Translations under genes and position numbers: made by a program
Assembly (NCBI GenBank): GCA_027024155.1
Contig: JALVTE010000002.1
Span: forward strand, 1 to 57,547
Direction: 5' to 3'
Origin: Campylobacteraceae bacterium
GTDB lineage: Bacteria; Campylobacterota; Campylobacteria; Campylobacterales; Sulfurovaceae
DNA length: 57,547 nucleotides
Part shown: in pieces, positions 13,490 to 21,850 of the stretch
How the letters are laid out: each line of letters starts with the position of its first letter
Numbering within the stretch: position 1 is the stretch's first letter
Notes under the pieces: generated by a model
What the model was told of the DNA's origin: nothing
Databases searched by the model: none
Seen by the model: the letters and a program-made list of their open reading frames with translations, nothing else

Positions 13490-13863
13490 AGCTCCAATGC
13501 CATTAAGGTAAGCTCAAAGTAACTATAAAATGGGCACTAAGCTAAAAGCTTGAAGCAATGAACATATTTGCCATTGCCACCATTCCCACAAAAGTGGGAA
13601 TCCAAAATTTTAACTGCCAACAGATTTAAGGGCACCAGCATTGTCATTAAGTTAAGGATTTTACTTCCATAAATTGTAGTAAATTTAAAGCTTACAATCG
13701 CCGTCATTCCAAACGAATGTGAAGAATCTAGTTTAAACGGCTGTAAAGCTAATACTTTATTTCGGCTTTTTAAGTTAGATTCTTTGCATCAGCTCAGATG
13801 ACGGCGATTACATAGTCTTATAATATACCTTTAAGGGCACCTTCATTGACATTAAATTAAAAA
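13490..13863. repeat. Composite intergenic repeat E1 between convergent genes
   Basis: Three direct copies of the end motif (CATTGNCATTAAGTTAAGG type) occur near 13497, 13637 and 13840. A dRS3-like half (ATTCCCACAAAAGTGGGAAT) lies at about 13583-13602. A larger inner palindrome (about 13697-13810) begins CGCCGTCATTC and ends GATGACGGCG with GAAGAATCTA-type arms. It lies between the convergent MFS and lptG genes, and the last motif copy supplies the lptG stop codon. It looks like a truncated or chimeric version of the complete element at 35336-35608. Confidence 0.8.
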
Positions 13864-14918
13864 CTCTCAGCCCTCTTTCTCCAAATAAATAGCGAAATTA
13901 TAAAAAGTACAAATATCACTAATGGTTGTCCTAAATCTGCTGGTATAGTACCATTTATACTTAACATATTTACACTATAAAGTAGTGTCCATATTACTAA
14001 TGTTGATCCCATTGTTAATAGTAAATATTTTGCTCTACTTATAAAACGCCTATGTATTGGAAGCATAGCAAATATTATAATTATCAATATTGGTGCAAAT
14101 AGAGGCATTACTATTTTGGTATATAGTGCCGATTTTACTTTTGAGTTGTCGATTCCCTGCTCTTTTAACAGTTTTAAAGCTCTTATCGCATCTTCTATAC
14201 TCATTCTTTTACCTTCGTAAAGTAGCCTTACAACTTTTGGATAGTAACCTTTTAGTATTGTCTCTTTTTTTATATGTTTAACTTTATATCCTTCTGGTTT
14301 GCCATTGCTATATTGTATAATTTTTTTCTCTATATCTGTTGCTATCCACTTTTTATTTTTAAATTTTGCTTTTTTAAAGTGAGAAAGTTCTACAAGACGA
14401 TTATCTTTAGATTTATAAAGAGTAACACCACTAAACTCTTTTTTGACAACATCCATCTTTTTAGCAAATACAAAATCGTTGTTGTATTTAAAGAAGATAT
14501 TATCTAGTGATTTAAAAAGTTGCCTATTCTCTATCAACGCTCTGGCACTATCACCATAATAAGCAAATTTTGTAAAACTAAGAGCAATTATAACTATATA
14601 CACAAGTGCAAAAACTGCAAAAAAAGGTTTTATAAGTCTACTTTTAGTATATCCAAAAGATAAAAAAGCAACCAAATGATTACGCCAAAGTAAATTAAAA
14701 AAGGTAATAATTGCTCCAAAAATTAAAGCTATCGGATAGATAAAAATTAAATAATCACAATATATATAATAAAAATACAAAAATTTTCTATTAGCACCTT
14801 GTAAATGCCCAATATGTTCTATAAAATCTATTAAAGTAGCCGCAAAAGTTAGACCCAGAGCTACTATTAAAAAGTTTTTAAAATACTGTTTTGCTATATA
14901 TAAAAACTCTGTGCTCAT
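13857..14918 (-). CDS. lptG: LptG/YjgQ-family LPS export permease
   Basis: This is an inner-membrane permease of the LPS transport ABC complex (LptB2FG), 353 aa. It has N-terminal membrane segments (IVALGLTFAATLIDFIE, LIFIYPIALIFGAIITFF, FFAVFALVYIVIIALSF), a periplasmic beta-jellyroll (about 115-265) and C-terminal helices (MPLFAPILIIIIFAMLPI and two more). These are the YjgP/YjgQ family features. LptF and LptG are hard to tell apart; the LptG call rests on overall resemblance. The stop codon falls inside the flanking repeat. Confidence 0.82.
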   Translation of the reverse strand: MSTEFLYIAKQYFKNFLIVALGLTFAATLIDFIEHIGHLQGANRKFLYFYYIYCDYLIFIYPIALIFGAIITFFNLLWRNHLVAFLSFGYTKSRLIKPFFAVFALVYIVIIALSFTKFAYYGDSARALIENRQLFKSLDNIFFKYNNDFVFAKKMDVVKKEFSGVTLYKSKDNRLVELSHFKKAKFKNKKWIATDIEKKIIQYSNGKPEGYKVKHIKKETILKGYYPKVVRLLYEGKRMSIEDAIRALKLLKEQGIDNSKVKSALYTKIVMPLFAPILIIIIFAMLPIHRRFISRAKYLLLTMGSTLVIWTLLYSVNMLSINGTIPADLGQPLVIFVLFIISLFIWRKRAESF

Positions 14919-14942
14919 ACAGTATTCCTTTTATTATATTTT

Positions 14943-15192
14943 TAGAGGTGCCCATCAATGCCATTAAGTTAAGGGTTTTATCTCCATAAAAATGCAATAA
15001 GCTTAAAGCACAAAGCTAAAAGCCTACCACTACCGTCATTCCCGTGAAAACGGGAATCCACGGTTTAAATTACCCAAATTATACTTTTAAATTTTTAGGC
15101 AGTTAAAATCGTGGACTCCCACTTCCGTGGGAGTGACGCAGTGGCTAATTTTAAAATTCAAACTTACAACTCTTAATTCTTAACTCTTAACT
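14943..15192. repeat. Composite intergenic repeat E2
   Basis: From the left, there is a terminal motif (CAATGCCATTAAGTTAAGG, about 14956-14974), four AAGCNNA heptads (about 15009-15036), and an inverted pair of dRS3-like units. The pair is GTCATTCCCGTGAAAACGGGA (about 15037-15057) and the mirror copy ending GGGAGTGACG (about 15110-15140). Next come tandem 7-nt units of the form ACTCTTA (about 15171-15192). These last units encode the final codons and stop of pth. The nested order is the same as in E5. Confidence 0.85.
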
Positions 15193-15756
15193 CAAATAAC
15201 TCCCATCTTTCTTAGAGTATTTAGATTTAAGCTCCTCTAGCGGTGTATCAAGCCATGCTTTTGCTACATCTGCTCCATACTCTAAAAAGGCATCCATTAC
15301 TTTTTGCTCGTCGCTGTTAAAATCACTCAGAACATGGCTTACTACCATCTCTTTTCTCTCCGGCTTGCCAACACCTAGTCTTAGCCTATTATACTCTTTT
15401 GTAATTAAACTATCTATAGACTTTAAGCCATTGTGCCCACCGTGTCCACCACCTTTTTTTACACGAACTGCCCCAAATGGTAAATCTATCTCGTCGTGAA
15501 TTACTAAAATATCTTCTGGTTTTATCTTGTAAAAATTTGCCACTGCTTGCACACTTTTACCAGATAAATTCATAAATGTATTTGGTTTCAGTAGTATTAA
15601 ATCGCCAGATTTATAAACTTCGCCTAAAAATTTTTTGTTTGATTGATTTGTATAGTTAAGATTTTGCAGTAGCTTATCGATTGTTAAAAAACCGATATTG
15701 TGTCGATTGTTTTGGTATGTCGGGCCGGGGTTGCCCAATCCGACTATAAGCTTCAT
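15187..15756 (-). CDS. pth: Peptidyl-tRNA hydrolase
   Basis: This enzyme recycles peptidyl-tRNA by cleaving the ester bond. It is 189 aa, the usual length. It starts MKLIVGLGNPGPTYQNNRHN with the catalytic histidine at residue 19. LLKPNTFMNLSGKSV and VIHDEIDLPFG carry the conserved Asn and Asp. It overlaps the L25 gene by one base, a pairing common in bacteria. The terminal residues and stop lie in the heptad tail of repeat E2. Confidence 0.97.
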   Translation of the reverse strand: MKLIVGLGNPGPTYQNNRHNIGFLTIDKLLQNLNYTNQSNKKFLGEVYKSGDLILLKPNTFMNLSGKSVQAVANFYKIKPEDILVIHDEIDLPFGAVRVKKGGGHGGHNGLKSIDSLITKEYNRLRLGVGKPERKEMVVSHVLSDFNSDEQKVMDAFLEYGADVAKAWLDTPLEELKSKYSKKDGSYLS

Positions 15757-16292
15757 TATCTAGCTTTGATTACACCACAGATAGAAACGTGTGGTCTATC
15801 CATTAATTTACAGTTAGCTGGAGCTTCAATATCTCTAACTAAGATTGACTCATCTCTATCTAATCCTGAAACATCTAAAGTAAATTTAGCAGGAATATCT
15901 TCGATAGTACCTCTAACTTTAATTCTTCTTTTAGTAATAACTAAAACACCTTTATTTTTAATACCCTTTGGAACACCTACAGTCTCAACAGGTACTAAGT
16001 AGTTACTTACTGAATTAGGAATAGCAACTCTTAAATCAACATGCACAATCATACCAGTAATTGGGTGTAGTTGATACTCTTGAACAACAACATTAAACTC
16101 TTTATCACCAACTTTTACTGGAAACGCAAGAGAGTCTTTATTTCTTACAGTTCTTACAAACTCTCCGTGTTTAAACGCACAGTGAACATTCTCTACGCCA
16201 TTTGCGTAAATGTTCGCTATTAGATAACCATCTCGGCGTAACTTTTTAGCATTGTTTTTACCGATACTATCTCTAACAATTCCTTCTAACAT
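15756..16292 (-). CDS. rplY: 50S ribosomal protein L25 (Ctc type)
   Basis: This is a 5S rRNA-binding protein with the longer Ctc-type C-terminal extension, 178 aa. The N-terminal domain has GKNNAKKLRRDGYLIANIYANG, then VVVQEYQLHPITGMIVHVDL, and the C-terminal beta domain includes TVGVPKGIKNKGVL and DVSGLDRDESILVRDI. It is translationally coupled to pth (TAATG). Confidence 0.96.
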   Translation of the reverse strand: MLEGIVRDSIGKNNAKKLRRDGYLIANIYANGVENVHCAFKHGEFVRTVRNKDSLAFPVKVGDKEFNVVVQEYQLHPITGMIVHVDLRVAIPNSVSNYLVPVETVGVPKGIKNKGVLVITKRRIKVRGTIEDIPAKFTLDVSGLDRDESILVRDIEAPANCKLMDRPHVSICGVIKAR

Positions 16293-16333
16293 CTTAATTC
16301 CTTAATTTTTTTTGAGATGAAATTATACCTAAA

Positions 16334-17206
16334 CTATCTTAAAATATCATAGGTAGCTGTCCCATCTCCATTAGCATATATAGATAGAGTTGCATCTCTC
16401 ATTATATAGTGTGCTTCACCGTCGGTAATTGTTCCATTATCATAAACAAGTGGTGTATTTTTCATATTATAACTACTATCCCACTTAACATACTCTTGTA
16501 GATTATTTATATAAATATTGCCAGAGCTTTGATACATAGTACCACTACTTGTCTCTTTATCAAAATTTAGAATAAATACTACATTTTCAAAACCACTACT
16601 CTTTCCATTCTCAGTTGTAATTAAATTCAATCTAATTCTAAAATCTCCGCTAGATAGTTTTTCTAATGAAATACTAGAATCCTTTTTAACAACTATTGTA
16701 TCATCACTATTTAAATCCTGAACAGTAAAATCTGTTATATAATTAACATCTAATTTATTATTGTATATATGCTTTCTAACTGTACCATTAAAGTTAAAAT
16801 CACCTTGTGTACAGTTATTATATCTATACTCTACAGCTCCATTGCTCAATGTATCTTTATATAAACTACCACTATCGCAATACTCACTTTCATCGGTCAA
16901 TCTACTATGTTTTGAGAGATCACTATTTTTGTTAAACTCTTTTACATTATTTAAAAGTAAATTTAATATTGTAAATTTTTTACTATCTGAGACTTTTCTC
17001 GCATTTGCTGGCACTATTCTATCTGTATTATAACCAAATAATAAATCAGCCACCTCTTGTGCATTACTATCTGTAGGTGATGCCAAACGGCTATTACTTG
17101 GGAAAAGTCTATCTTGGCTTATACCACCTGTGCCACCACCTCCACAACCAACAACAAATAGTGCAGTTGCTACAATCAAAAAACTCTTTATAATAGTTTT
17201 CATCAT
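16334..17206 (-). CDS. Predicted lipoprotein of unknown function
   Basis: This is 290 aa with a clear lipoprotein signal: a hydrophobic stretch and lipobox VVGC, with the lipidated cysteine at residue 21 followed by a glycine-rich linker. The mature part is polar and beta-rich, with repeated SSG/DSN patterns, and no family is recognised. Residue 2 is a second possible start methionine. It is divergent from polX with only 76 nt between the starts. It probably resides in the outer or inner membrane facing the periplasm. Confidence 0.75.
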   Translation of the reverse strand: MMKTIIKSFLIVATALFVVGCGGGGTGGISQDRLFPSNSRLASPTDSNAQEVADLLFGYNTDRIVPANARKVSDSKKFTILNLLLNNVKEFNKNSDLSKHSRLTDESEYCDSGSLYKDTLSNGAVEYRYNNCTQGDFNFNGTVRKHIYNNKLDVNYITDFTVQDLNSDDTIVVKKDSSISLEKLSSGDFRIRLNLITTENGKSSGFENVVFILNFDKETSSGTMYQSSGNIYINNLQEYVKWDSSYNMKNTPLVYDNGTITDGEAHYIMRDATLSIYANGDGTATYDILR

Positions 17207-17268
17207 TAACTCCTTTTTAAATTTATAACTAAATTATAAAATTAAATTGTGCATAAATTGTAAATTCG

Positions 17269-17277
17269 TGATATAAT
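17269..17277 (+). promoter_or_regulatory. Extended -10 promoter giving a leaderless polX mRNA
   Basis: TGATATAAT is a perfect extended -10 box whose last base is only 5 nt before the polX ATG at 17283. Transcription normally starts 6-8 nt after the -10 box, so the first transcribed base would be at or next to the A of the ATG. There is no Shine-Dalgarno sequence in between. The leaderless call is inference from spacing. Confidence 0.6.
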
Positions 17278-17282
17278 TAATT

Positions 17283-18965
17283 ATGACAAATAAAGAGATA
17301 GCAAAAATTTTTGAAGAGTTGGCAAAACTGTTAGAGATTAAAGGCGAAAACCCCTTTAAAATTAGAGCATACTTAAATGCCTCACGAGAGATAAACTCTC
17401 TACCCTACTCTTTAGAATCTATGGTACAAGAGGGAAAAGATTTAACAAAGCTTCCAAATATTGGAGAACAAATCGCAAAGAAAATTCAAGAAATTGTTAA
17501 TACTGGCAAATTAGAAAAGCTAGAAAAGCTAAAAAAAGAGTTTCCGCCAGCACTTCTAAACCTGCTTGCAATCGAAGGGTTAGGTGCAAAACATATAAAA
17601 ACCCTTTATGAGAATTTACACTTTAATACAGTAGAAGAGTTGCAAGAGTTGGCTAAAGAGCATAAAATACAAACGCTTAAAGGTTTTGGTCCAAAACTTG
17701 AAGAGAAAATTGCCAAAGGTTTAAAACTTTTAAAGCAAGAGGGCATACGCTTTTTGTATGCACAAGCTGAGCCATACGCAAACGAACTTTATAAGTATCT
17801 ACAAAATGCTCCAACAATTATTAGGCTCGAAATTGCCGGAAGCTTCAGACGCAAAAAAGAGACAGTAGGCGATTTAGATATAGTTGCATCTGCAAGCAAT
17901 CCACAAAAAGTTATAGAGTTTTTTACAAAATTTCCAAAAGTTTCACAAATTGTAAGTGCTGGTGACACCCGCTCTACAATAGTGCTAGATAACTCTCTAC
18001 AGGTAGATTTTAGAGTAGTAAAAGATGAACATTTCGGCTCTGCACTGCACTACTTTACAGGTTCAAAAGCCCATGTCCTAGAGATTCGTAGAATGGCTCA
18101 AGATTTAAATTTAAAAATAAACGAATATGGCTTATTCTCTAACGATAAAAACTTAGCATCCAAAGAAGAGGCAGACATTTACAGAGCTTTTGGAATGGAA
18201 TACATAGAACCAGAACTTAGAGAAAACCGCGGAGAGTTAGAAGTTGCCAAAAATAGAACTCTGCCAAAGTTAATAGAGTTAAACGATATTAAAGCCGATA
18301 TGCACATATACAGTAACTTTAGCCTTGGCAAAAACAGTATAGAAGAGATAGCAAATTATGCACAAAAAATAGGCTACAGATATATCGCTATTACCGACCA
18401 CTTTGGCTCTATAGAAAGCAATAAAATCGAGCAATATTTAAAAGAGATAGAGAGATTAAACTCCAAATATAAAGATTTTAAAATCATAAAAGGTGTAGAG
18501 TGCGATATATTAGAAGATGGCTCACTAACTCTAAACAGCGATACTCTAAGCAGATTCGATATAGTTTATGGCGTAATTAACAGCAATTTTAAATTGCCAA
18601 AAGATATACAGAGTGCAAGATTAATAAAAGCCATCCAAAACCCATATTTAAGTGCAATTTCACACATAAGCAATAGAGTGATTCAACAAGATGAAGGAAT
18701 CGAATTAAATTATAAAGAGATTTTCAATGCATTAAAATCCAACAATAAATTGCTAGAGATAAACTCCCAACCAAATCGCTTAGACATAAACGACATACTA
18801 GCCAAAGAGGCAAAAAAATATGGCATAAAATTCTTAATAAACAGCTCCGCTAAAAGCTTAGAAGAGTTACACTATATAAAATACGGAGTAAACCAAGCAA
18901 GACGCGGATGGCTTGAGAAAGGCGATGTGTTAAACTGTTTAATGGAGTTTAAACAGATATTATAG
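17283..18965 (+). CDS. polX: DNA polymerase X family with degenerate PHP domain
   Basis: This is a bacterial repair/gap-filling polymerase, 560 aa. Helix-hairpin-helix segments are in the N-terminal 150 residues. The palm has GSFRRKKETVGDLDIV, with metal aspartates D197 and D199 and D242 in VDFRVV. The C-terminal PHP domain normally carries 3'-5' exonuclease metal ligands, but several are replaced: Y343 where the second His of HxH is expected, N433 in the SVHS position, and SAK (522-524) in place of DAH. TDH (371-373), E406 and H461 are kept. The polymerase is probably active and the PHP nuclease probably not. Confidence 0.9.
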   Translation: MTNKEIAKIFEELAKLLEIKGENPFKIRAYLNASREINSLPYSLESMVQEGKDLTKLPNIGEQIAKKIQEIVNTGKLEKLEKLKKEFPPALLNLLAIEGLGAKHIKTLYENLHFNTVEELQELAKEHKIQTLKGFGPKLEEKIAKGLKLLKQEGIRFLYAQAEPYANELYKYLQNAPTIIRLEIAGSFRRKKETVGDLDIVASASNPQKVIEFFTKFPKVSQIVSAGDTRSTIVLDNSLQVDFRVVKDEHFGSALHYFTGSKAHVLEIRRMAQDLNLKINEYGLFSNDKNLASKEEADIYRAFGMEYIEPELRENRGELEVAKNRTLPKLIELNDIKADMHIYSNFSLGKNSIEEIANYAQKIGYRYIAITDHFGSIESNKIEQYLKEIERLNSKYKDFKIIKGVECDILEDGSLTLNSDTLSRFDIVYGVINSNFKLPKDIQSARLIKAIQNPYLSAISHISNRVIQQDEGIELNYKEIFNALKSNNKLLEINSQPNRLDINDILAKEAKKYGIKFLINSSAKSLEELHYIKYGVNQARRGWLEKGDVLNCLMEFKQIL

Positions 18966-18989
18966 AGTAGCTTCATTAGTAAAAATAAA

Positions 18990-19120
18990 AAACTAGCCAC
19001 TTCGTCACTCCCGTGAAAACGGGAGTCTACAGCTTATACTGCCAAAAACTTTAAATGTAACTTTTTCTGCAATAGAAACCGTAGATTCCCAATCAAGTTG
19101 GGAATGACGCGATGGCAAAC
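18990..19120. repeat. Inverted dRS3-like pair E3 between convergent genes
   Basis: Two ATTCCC/GGGAAT-type units face each other: CACTCCCGTGAAAACGGGAGT (about 19003-19023) and GATTCCCAATCAAGTTGGGAAT (about 19084-19105). They are flanked by GCCACTTCGT and its inverse ACGCGATGGC. The transcript would fold into a long hairpin from either strand. It sits between convergent polX and the HAD gene and may stop transcription from both sides. It has no TIR of the CCATTAAGTTAAGG type. Confidence 0.8.
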
Positions 19121-19128
19121 TTTCAACC

Positions 19129-19944
19129 CTAAAGATTCAAAGAATTTAAATACTTAGCAACCGCATCTTCATCATTAGTATATGGCAATACAATATCTGC
19201 TTTTGCTTTTAACTCATCTATCGCATTAGCAACTGCGATTTTTGTACCAGCTGAGCTAAATAGCCCTAAATCGTTGTGGCTATCGCCAAATACTGTGGTC
19301 TTGTCTATAGAGATATTCTCTATCTCTTCTAACTTTTTAAGTGCGTGGGCTTTATCTCCTAGTGGGTTTAGCACAGTTATAAAGTAGCAGTCAAAGTATG
19401 GGTCGTCTGAGCGTTTTATCTCTATAGTATCACCAAAATTATCTTTTAAAACTTGCTCTAAAATTTCGCTATCCTCTTTGCCAGCTTGATATACTATTTT
19501 TAAATTATGCTCTTTTGCTCTAAGCTCACCCTCGCTAAATATGCGTCTTCGCATCTCCATAGTTTTTACTATCTCTTCTTGGTGCTTGTTTAGCTTTTTT
19601 GGATAGTAAAAGTGTTCTACTGCTCCATCTTGTGCAACAATTAAAGGCTCTATATCTAGCTCTTTTTTACCAAGCTCTATTATCTCATCGCCAAGCTCTC
19701 TATCTATAGAAGCCATATGCAAAATCTCACCATTAGGCTTAGCAATTACAGTACCATCTAACAAAATCAAAGGCTCTCTTAAATCTAAACCTTTTAACAG
19801 CTCTGCAACACCTGTGTAACTTCTAGCAGTAGCAACAGAGAGTTTAACCTTACTAGCAGTTCTATTCCAAACCTCTTTAGTAAAATCACTAACAGTAGTA
19901 TCACTTCTAAGAAGCGTAAAATCCAAATCGCTTAAAAATAGCAT
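19129..19944 (-). CDS. HAD-superfamily hydrolase (Cof-like phosphatase)
   Basis: This is a haloacid-dehalogenase-type phosphatase, 271 aa. It starts MLFLSDLDFTLL with the nucleophile pair D6/D8. Motif II is near SVATARSYTG and motif IV is VFGDSHND. The start is placed at 19944 rather than the upstream methionine at 19983, because AAGGAG lies 8 nt before 19944 and the upstream codons come from repeat K2. The natural substrate is unknown; Cof-type enzymes act on sugar phosphates and nucleotides. Confidence 0.88.
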   Translation of the reverse strand: MLFLSDLDFTLLRSDTTVSDFTKEVWNRTASKVKLSVATARSYTGVAELLKGLDLREPLILLDGTVIAKPNGEILHMASIDRELGDEIIELGKKELDIEPLIVAQDGAVEHFYYPKKLNKHQEEIVKTMEMRRRIFSEGELRAKEHNLKIVYQAGKEDSEILEQVLKDNFGDTIEIKRSDDPYFDCYFITVLNPLGDKAHALKKLEEIENISIDKTTVFGDSHNDLGLFSSAGTKIAVANAIDELKAKADIVLPYTNDEDAVAKYLNSLNL

Positions 19945-19962
19945 GTATCTCCTTATCAGTCG

Positions 19963-20084
19963 AAGCTTAGAGCAGAGAGCCAAGAGCAGAGAGCTAAATT
20001 TGTGGCTTCGCCTTTTATTTAAAAAGAAGCAAAGCTACCTTGTTAGCTCTATGCTCTATGCTCTAAGCCCTCAGCTCTCAGCTC
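19963..20084. repeat. Heptad-arm palindromic element K2 (GAGC type)
   Basis: The left arm (19963-19997) is one AAGCTTA followed by four GAGCNNA units. The right arm (20043-20084) is six units of TNNGCTC or close variants. Both arms have changed A to G relative to K1, K3 and K4, so pairing is kept. The core (about 19998-20042) contains TGTGGCTTCGCCTTTTAT and GAAGCAAAGCTAC, shared with K3 and K4. The right arm provides the C-terminal GAES residues and stop of the TtcA-like gene. Confidence 0.88.
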
Positions 20085-20865
20085 CATTTATGTCATCGCG
20101 TTTCCAGCGACTTGCATCTAAAAATGTATCTTCGTGAATATGTTTAAACGAAGCTTTTAGTGTTCTAAATAGGTTTTCGTGTTTGCCCTCTAACTCTCTT
20201 AGCCACTCTTTTGTATTGGCTCTTGCGTATGGCATTTTGGTTGCTATTTTCATTGCAGGGCACGCTTCGTCGCCTATTGTTAAAAAGCCATTCACCTCGG
20301 CAAAATTTCGTAGTTGCTCTTCGCGAGCTTCGATTAGTGGGCGGATAACATGCAAGCCGCGGTCTGCTTTATAAATTGCAGGCATTGAACGGAGAGAACC
20401 ATTGTATAACATATTCATAAAAAAGCTCTCTACTGCATCATCTAAATGGTGCCCTAAAGCTACTTTGTTAAAGCCATGCTCTATTGCATAAGTATACAGT
20501 GCCCCACGACGCATACGAGAAAAGTAACTACAATACGAACTACCATCTCGCATACTATCTTGTGCAATATCGAAAATATCTGTTTTGTAAACTTCGTAAG
20601 GAATATTATACTCTTTGCAGTGCTCTTCTAAAAAGCCATAATCTTCTCCATCCATTCCATAACTGATAGTACAAGCTTGGTACTCAAACTTAAAAGGTGC
20701 ATGCTGTTGCATATTTGCAATTAAGTGCAGTAAAGAGAGTGAATCCTTACCACCACTAAGTGCTACTAATACTCTGTCGCCTTCGCCAATAAGTCTATAA
20801 TTGGCATTAGTCTTACCAAATGCACGAAGTAACTTTTTACTAATCTTTGCCCGTTTTTGTTTCAA
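20071..20865 (-). CDS. ttcA: TtcA-like PP-loop tRNA-thiolation ATPase lacking one cluster cysteine
   Basis: This is an adenine-nucleotide alpha-hydrolase of the TtcA group, which thiolates cytidine 32 of tRNA. It is 264 aa. The PP-loop SGGKDS is at 37-42 and LGHHLDDAVESFFMN is present. TtcA holds its Fe-S cluster with a CxxC pair and a third cysteine. Here C112 and C202 are kept, but the second position of the pair is phenylalanine (F115, in YCSYFSRMRRG). A shifted ligand or altered function is possible. The last four residues come from repeat K2. Confidence 0.82.
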   Translation of the reverse strand: MKQKRAKISKKLLRAFGKTNANYRLIGEGDRVLVALSGGKDSLSLLHLIANMQQHAPFKFEYQACTISYGMDGEDYGFLEEHCKEYNIPYEVYKTDIFDIAQDSMRDGSSYCSYFSRMRRGALYTYAIEHGFNKVALGHHLDDAVESFFMNMLYNGSLRSMPAIYKADRGLHVIRPLIEAREEQLRNFAEVNGFLTIGDEACPAMKIATKMPYARANTKEWLRELEGKHENLFRTLKASFKHIHEDTFLDASRWKRDDINGAES

Positions 20866-20884
20866 ATATTTTCCTTTTTTTAGA

Positions 20885-20970
20885 AGTGTGGGTGTGAGTG
20901 TGGAGTGTGAGTCAAAAGGTGCGGTGAGGGCACCGCACCCTACCCTCTAACCCCTAACTTCTCAACCATC
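20885..20970. repeat. Hairpin-cored repeat with heptad-like arms
   Basis: The core (about 20915-20937) is GGTGCGGTG, loop AGGG, CACCGCACC: a perfect 9-bp stem. To its left is a GTGTGAG-type run of about four 7-nt units (20885-20910). To its right is an imperfectly inverted run (CTACCCT, CTAACCC, CTAACTT, CTCAACC). The right arm encodes the mqnB C-terminus EKLGVRG and stop. Two other copies of the core with paired base changes occur at 29314-29335 and 44127-44152. Confidence 0.75.
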
Positions 20971-21638
20971 TCCAGCACAAAATCTGCACTTACTTTTGCT
21001 GATTTCTCCAAGAATGCATCGAAATCGAAACTTGCATCCATATCGGCACTATCGCTTATAGCTCTTAGTATAAAAAATGGTACATTTAAAGCATCGCAAA
21101 CTAAAGCTACGCTGTAGCCTTCCATCTCAATAGCATCTGCGTTAAAGGTCTCTTTTATCTGCTCTTTTTTCTCTTGCGAACTAATAAATTGGTCACCCGT
21201 AGCAACTACACCCTCTTTTAACTCTATACCTTTAGAGTTAGCAACACTCTTTGCAACTTCTACTAAATTACTGTCTGGGTATATAAATACCTTACCCTCT
21301 GGCACAAAACCTGCCGGATGTCCAAATGCTGTAATATCTAAATCGTGTTTACATAGTTTACTTGCATATATTAAATCGCCAATTTTAAAATCTTCGTTAA
21401 TTGCACCTGCAACTCCACTAAATAGTAGAGTATCACAGCCAAAATGCTCTATTAAAATAGTTGCCGTAAGTGTTGAGAATGCACACCCTATTTTAGAGTA
21501 AGCAACTACAACATCAACACCTTTGTATTTTGCTCTGTAGTATCTATTATCTGCATAATCTACTCTTGATATATCTTCTAACTTCTCTAAAAGTGGCTCC
21601 ACCTCTTCTGGCATTGCCCCTAGTATTGCAATTTTCAT
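20940..21638 (-). CDS. mqnB: MTA/SAH (aminodeoxyfutalosine) nucleosidase
   Basis: This purine nucleosidase cleaves methylthioadenosine and S-adenosylhomocysteine. In Campylobacterota the same enzyme also cleaves aminodeoxyfutalosine in menaquinone synthesis. It is 232 aa, the usual length. MKIAILGAMPEEVEPL carries the catalytic Glu; FSGVAGAI, EMEGYSVALVC and ISDSAD (catalytic Asp) follow. The futalosine role is inferred from lineage; mtnN would be an equivalent name. The C-terminal residues lie in a repeat arm. Confidence 0.93.
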   Translation of the reverse strand: MKIAILGAMPEEVEPLLEKLEDISRVDYADNRYYRAKYKGVDVVVAYSKIGCAFSTLTATILIEHFGCDTLLFSGVAGAINEDFKIGDLIYASKLCKHDLDITAFGHPAGFVPEGKVFIYPDSNLVEVAKSVANSKGIELKEGVVATGDQFISSQEKKEQIKETFNADAIEMEGYSVALVCDALNVPFFILRAISDSADMDASFDFDAFLEKSAKVSADFVLEMVEKLGVRG

Positions 21639-21667
21639 TTTCTTCCTTTTTGAGCACTCTTCACGCT

Positions 21668-21845
21668 ATAATTTATAATGTGAATAAATGGGATTAAATA
21701 TATAAATTTCTCAATCTTTTATTAAGAAACTGCTAGTTTCTCTCTATTTGATATTAAACAAAGTCTCCATAAAATGGTAAATCTATTTAGTTCCTTTTTA
21801 TGGAGTAATTTTATTCACACCAGTGATTCTAATGTGAATATATGG
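21668..21845. repeat. Nested hairpins between mqnB and fabD
   Basis: The 212-nt gap has no gene. Outer segments TGTGAATAAA (about 21679) and TTTATTCACA (about 21811) are inverted. Inside are two hairpins: AGAAAC/GTTTCT around 21730, and CTCCATAAAA..TTTTATGGAG (about 21768-21803). Another TGTGAATATA follows. It resembles a small degenerate palindromic element. No second copy was recognised in the window. Confidence 0.5.
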
Positions 21846-21850
21846 CACTA

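Noticed and set aside
19945-19983. Thirteen-codon N-terminal extension of the HAD gene
   Set aside because: It is encoded partly by repeat K2 and the AAGGAG site points to the ATG at 19942-19944.
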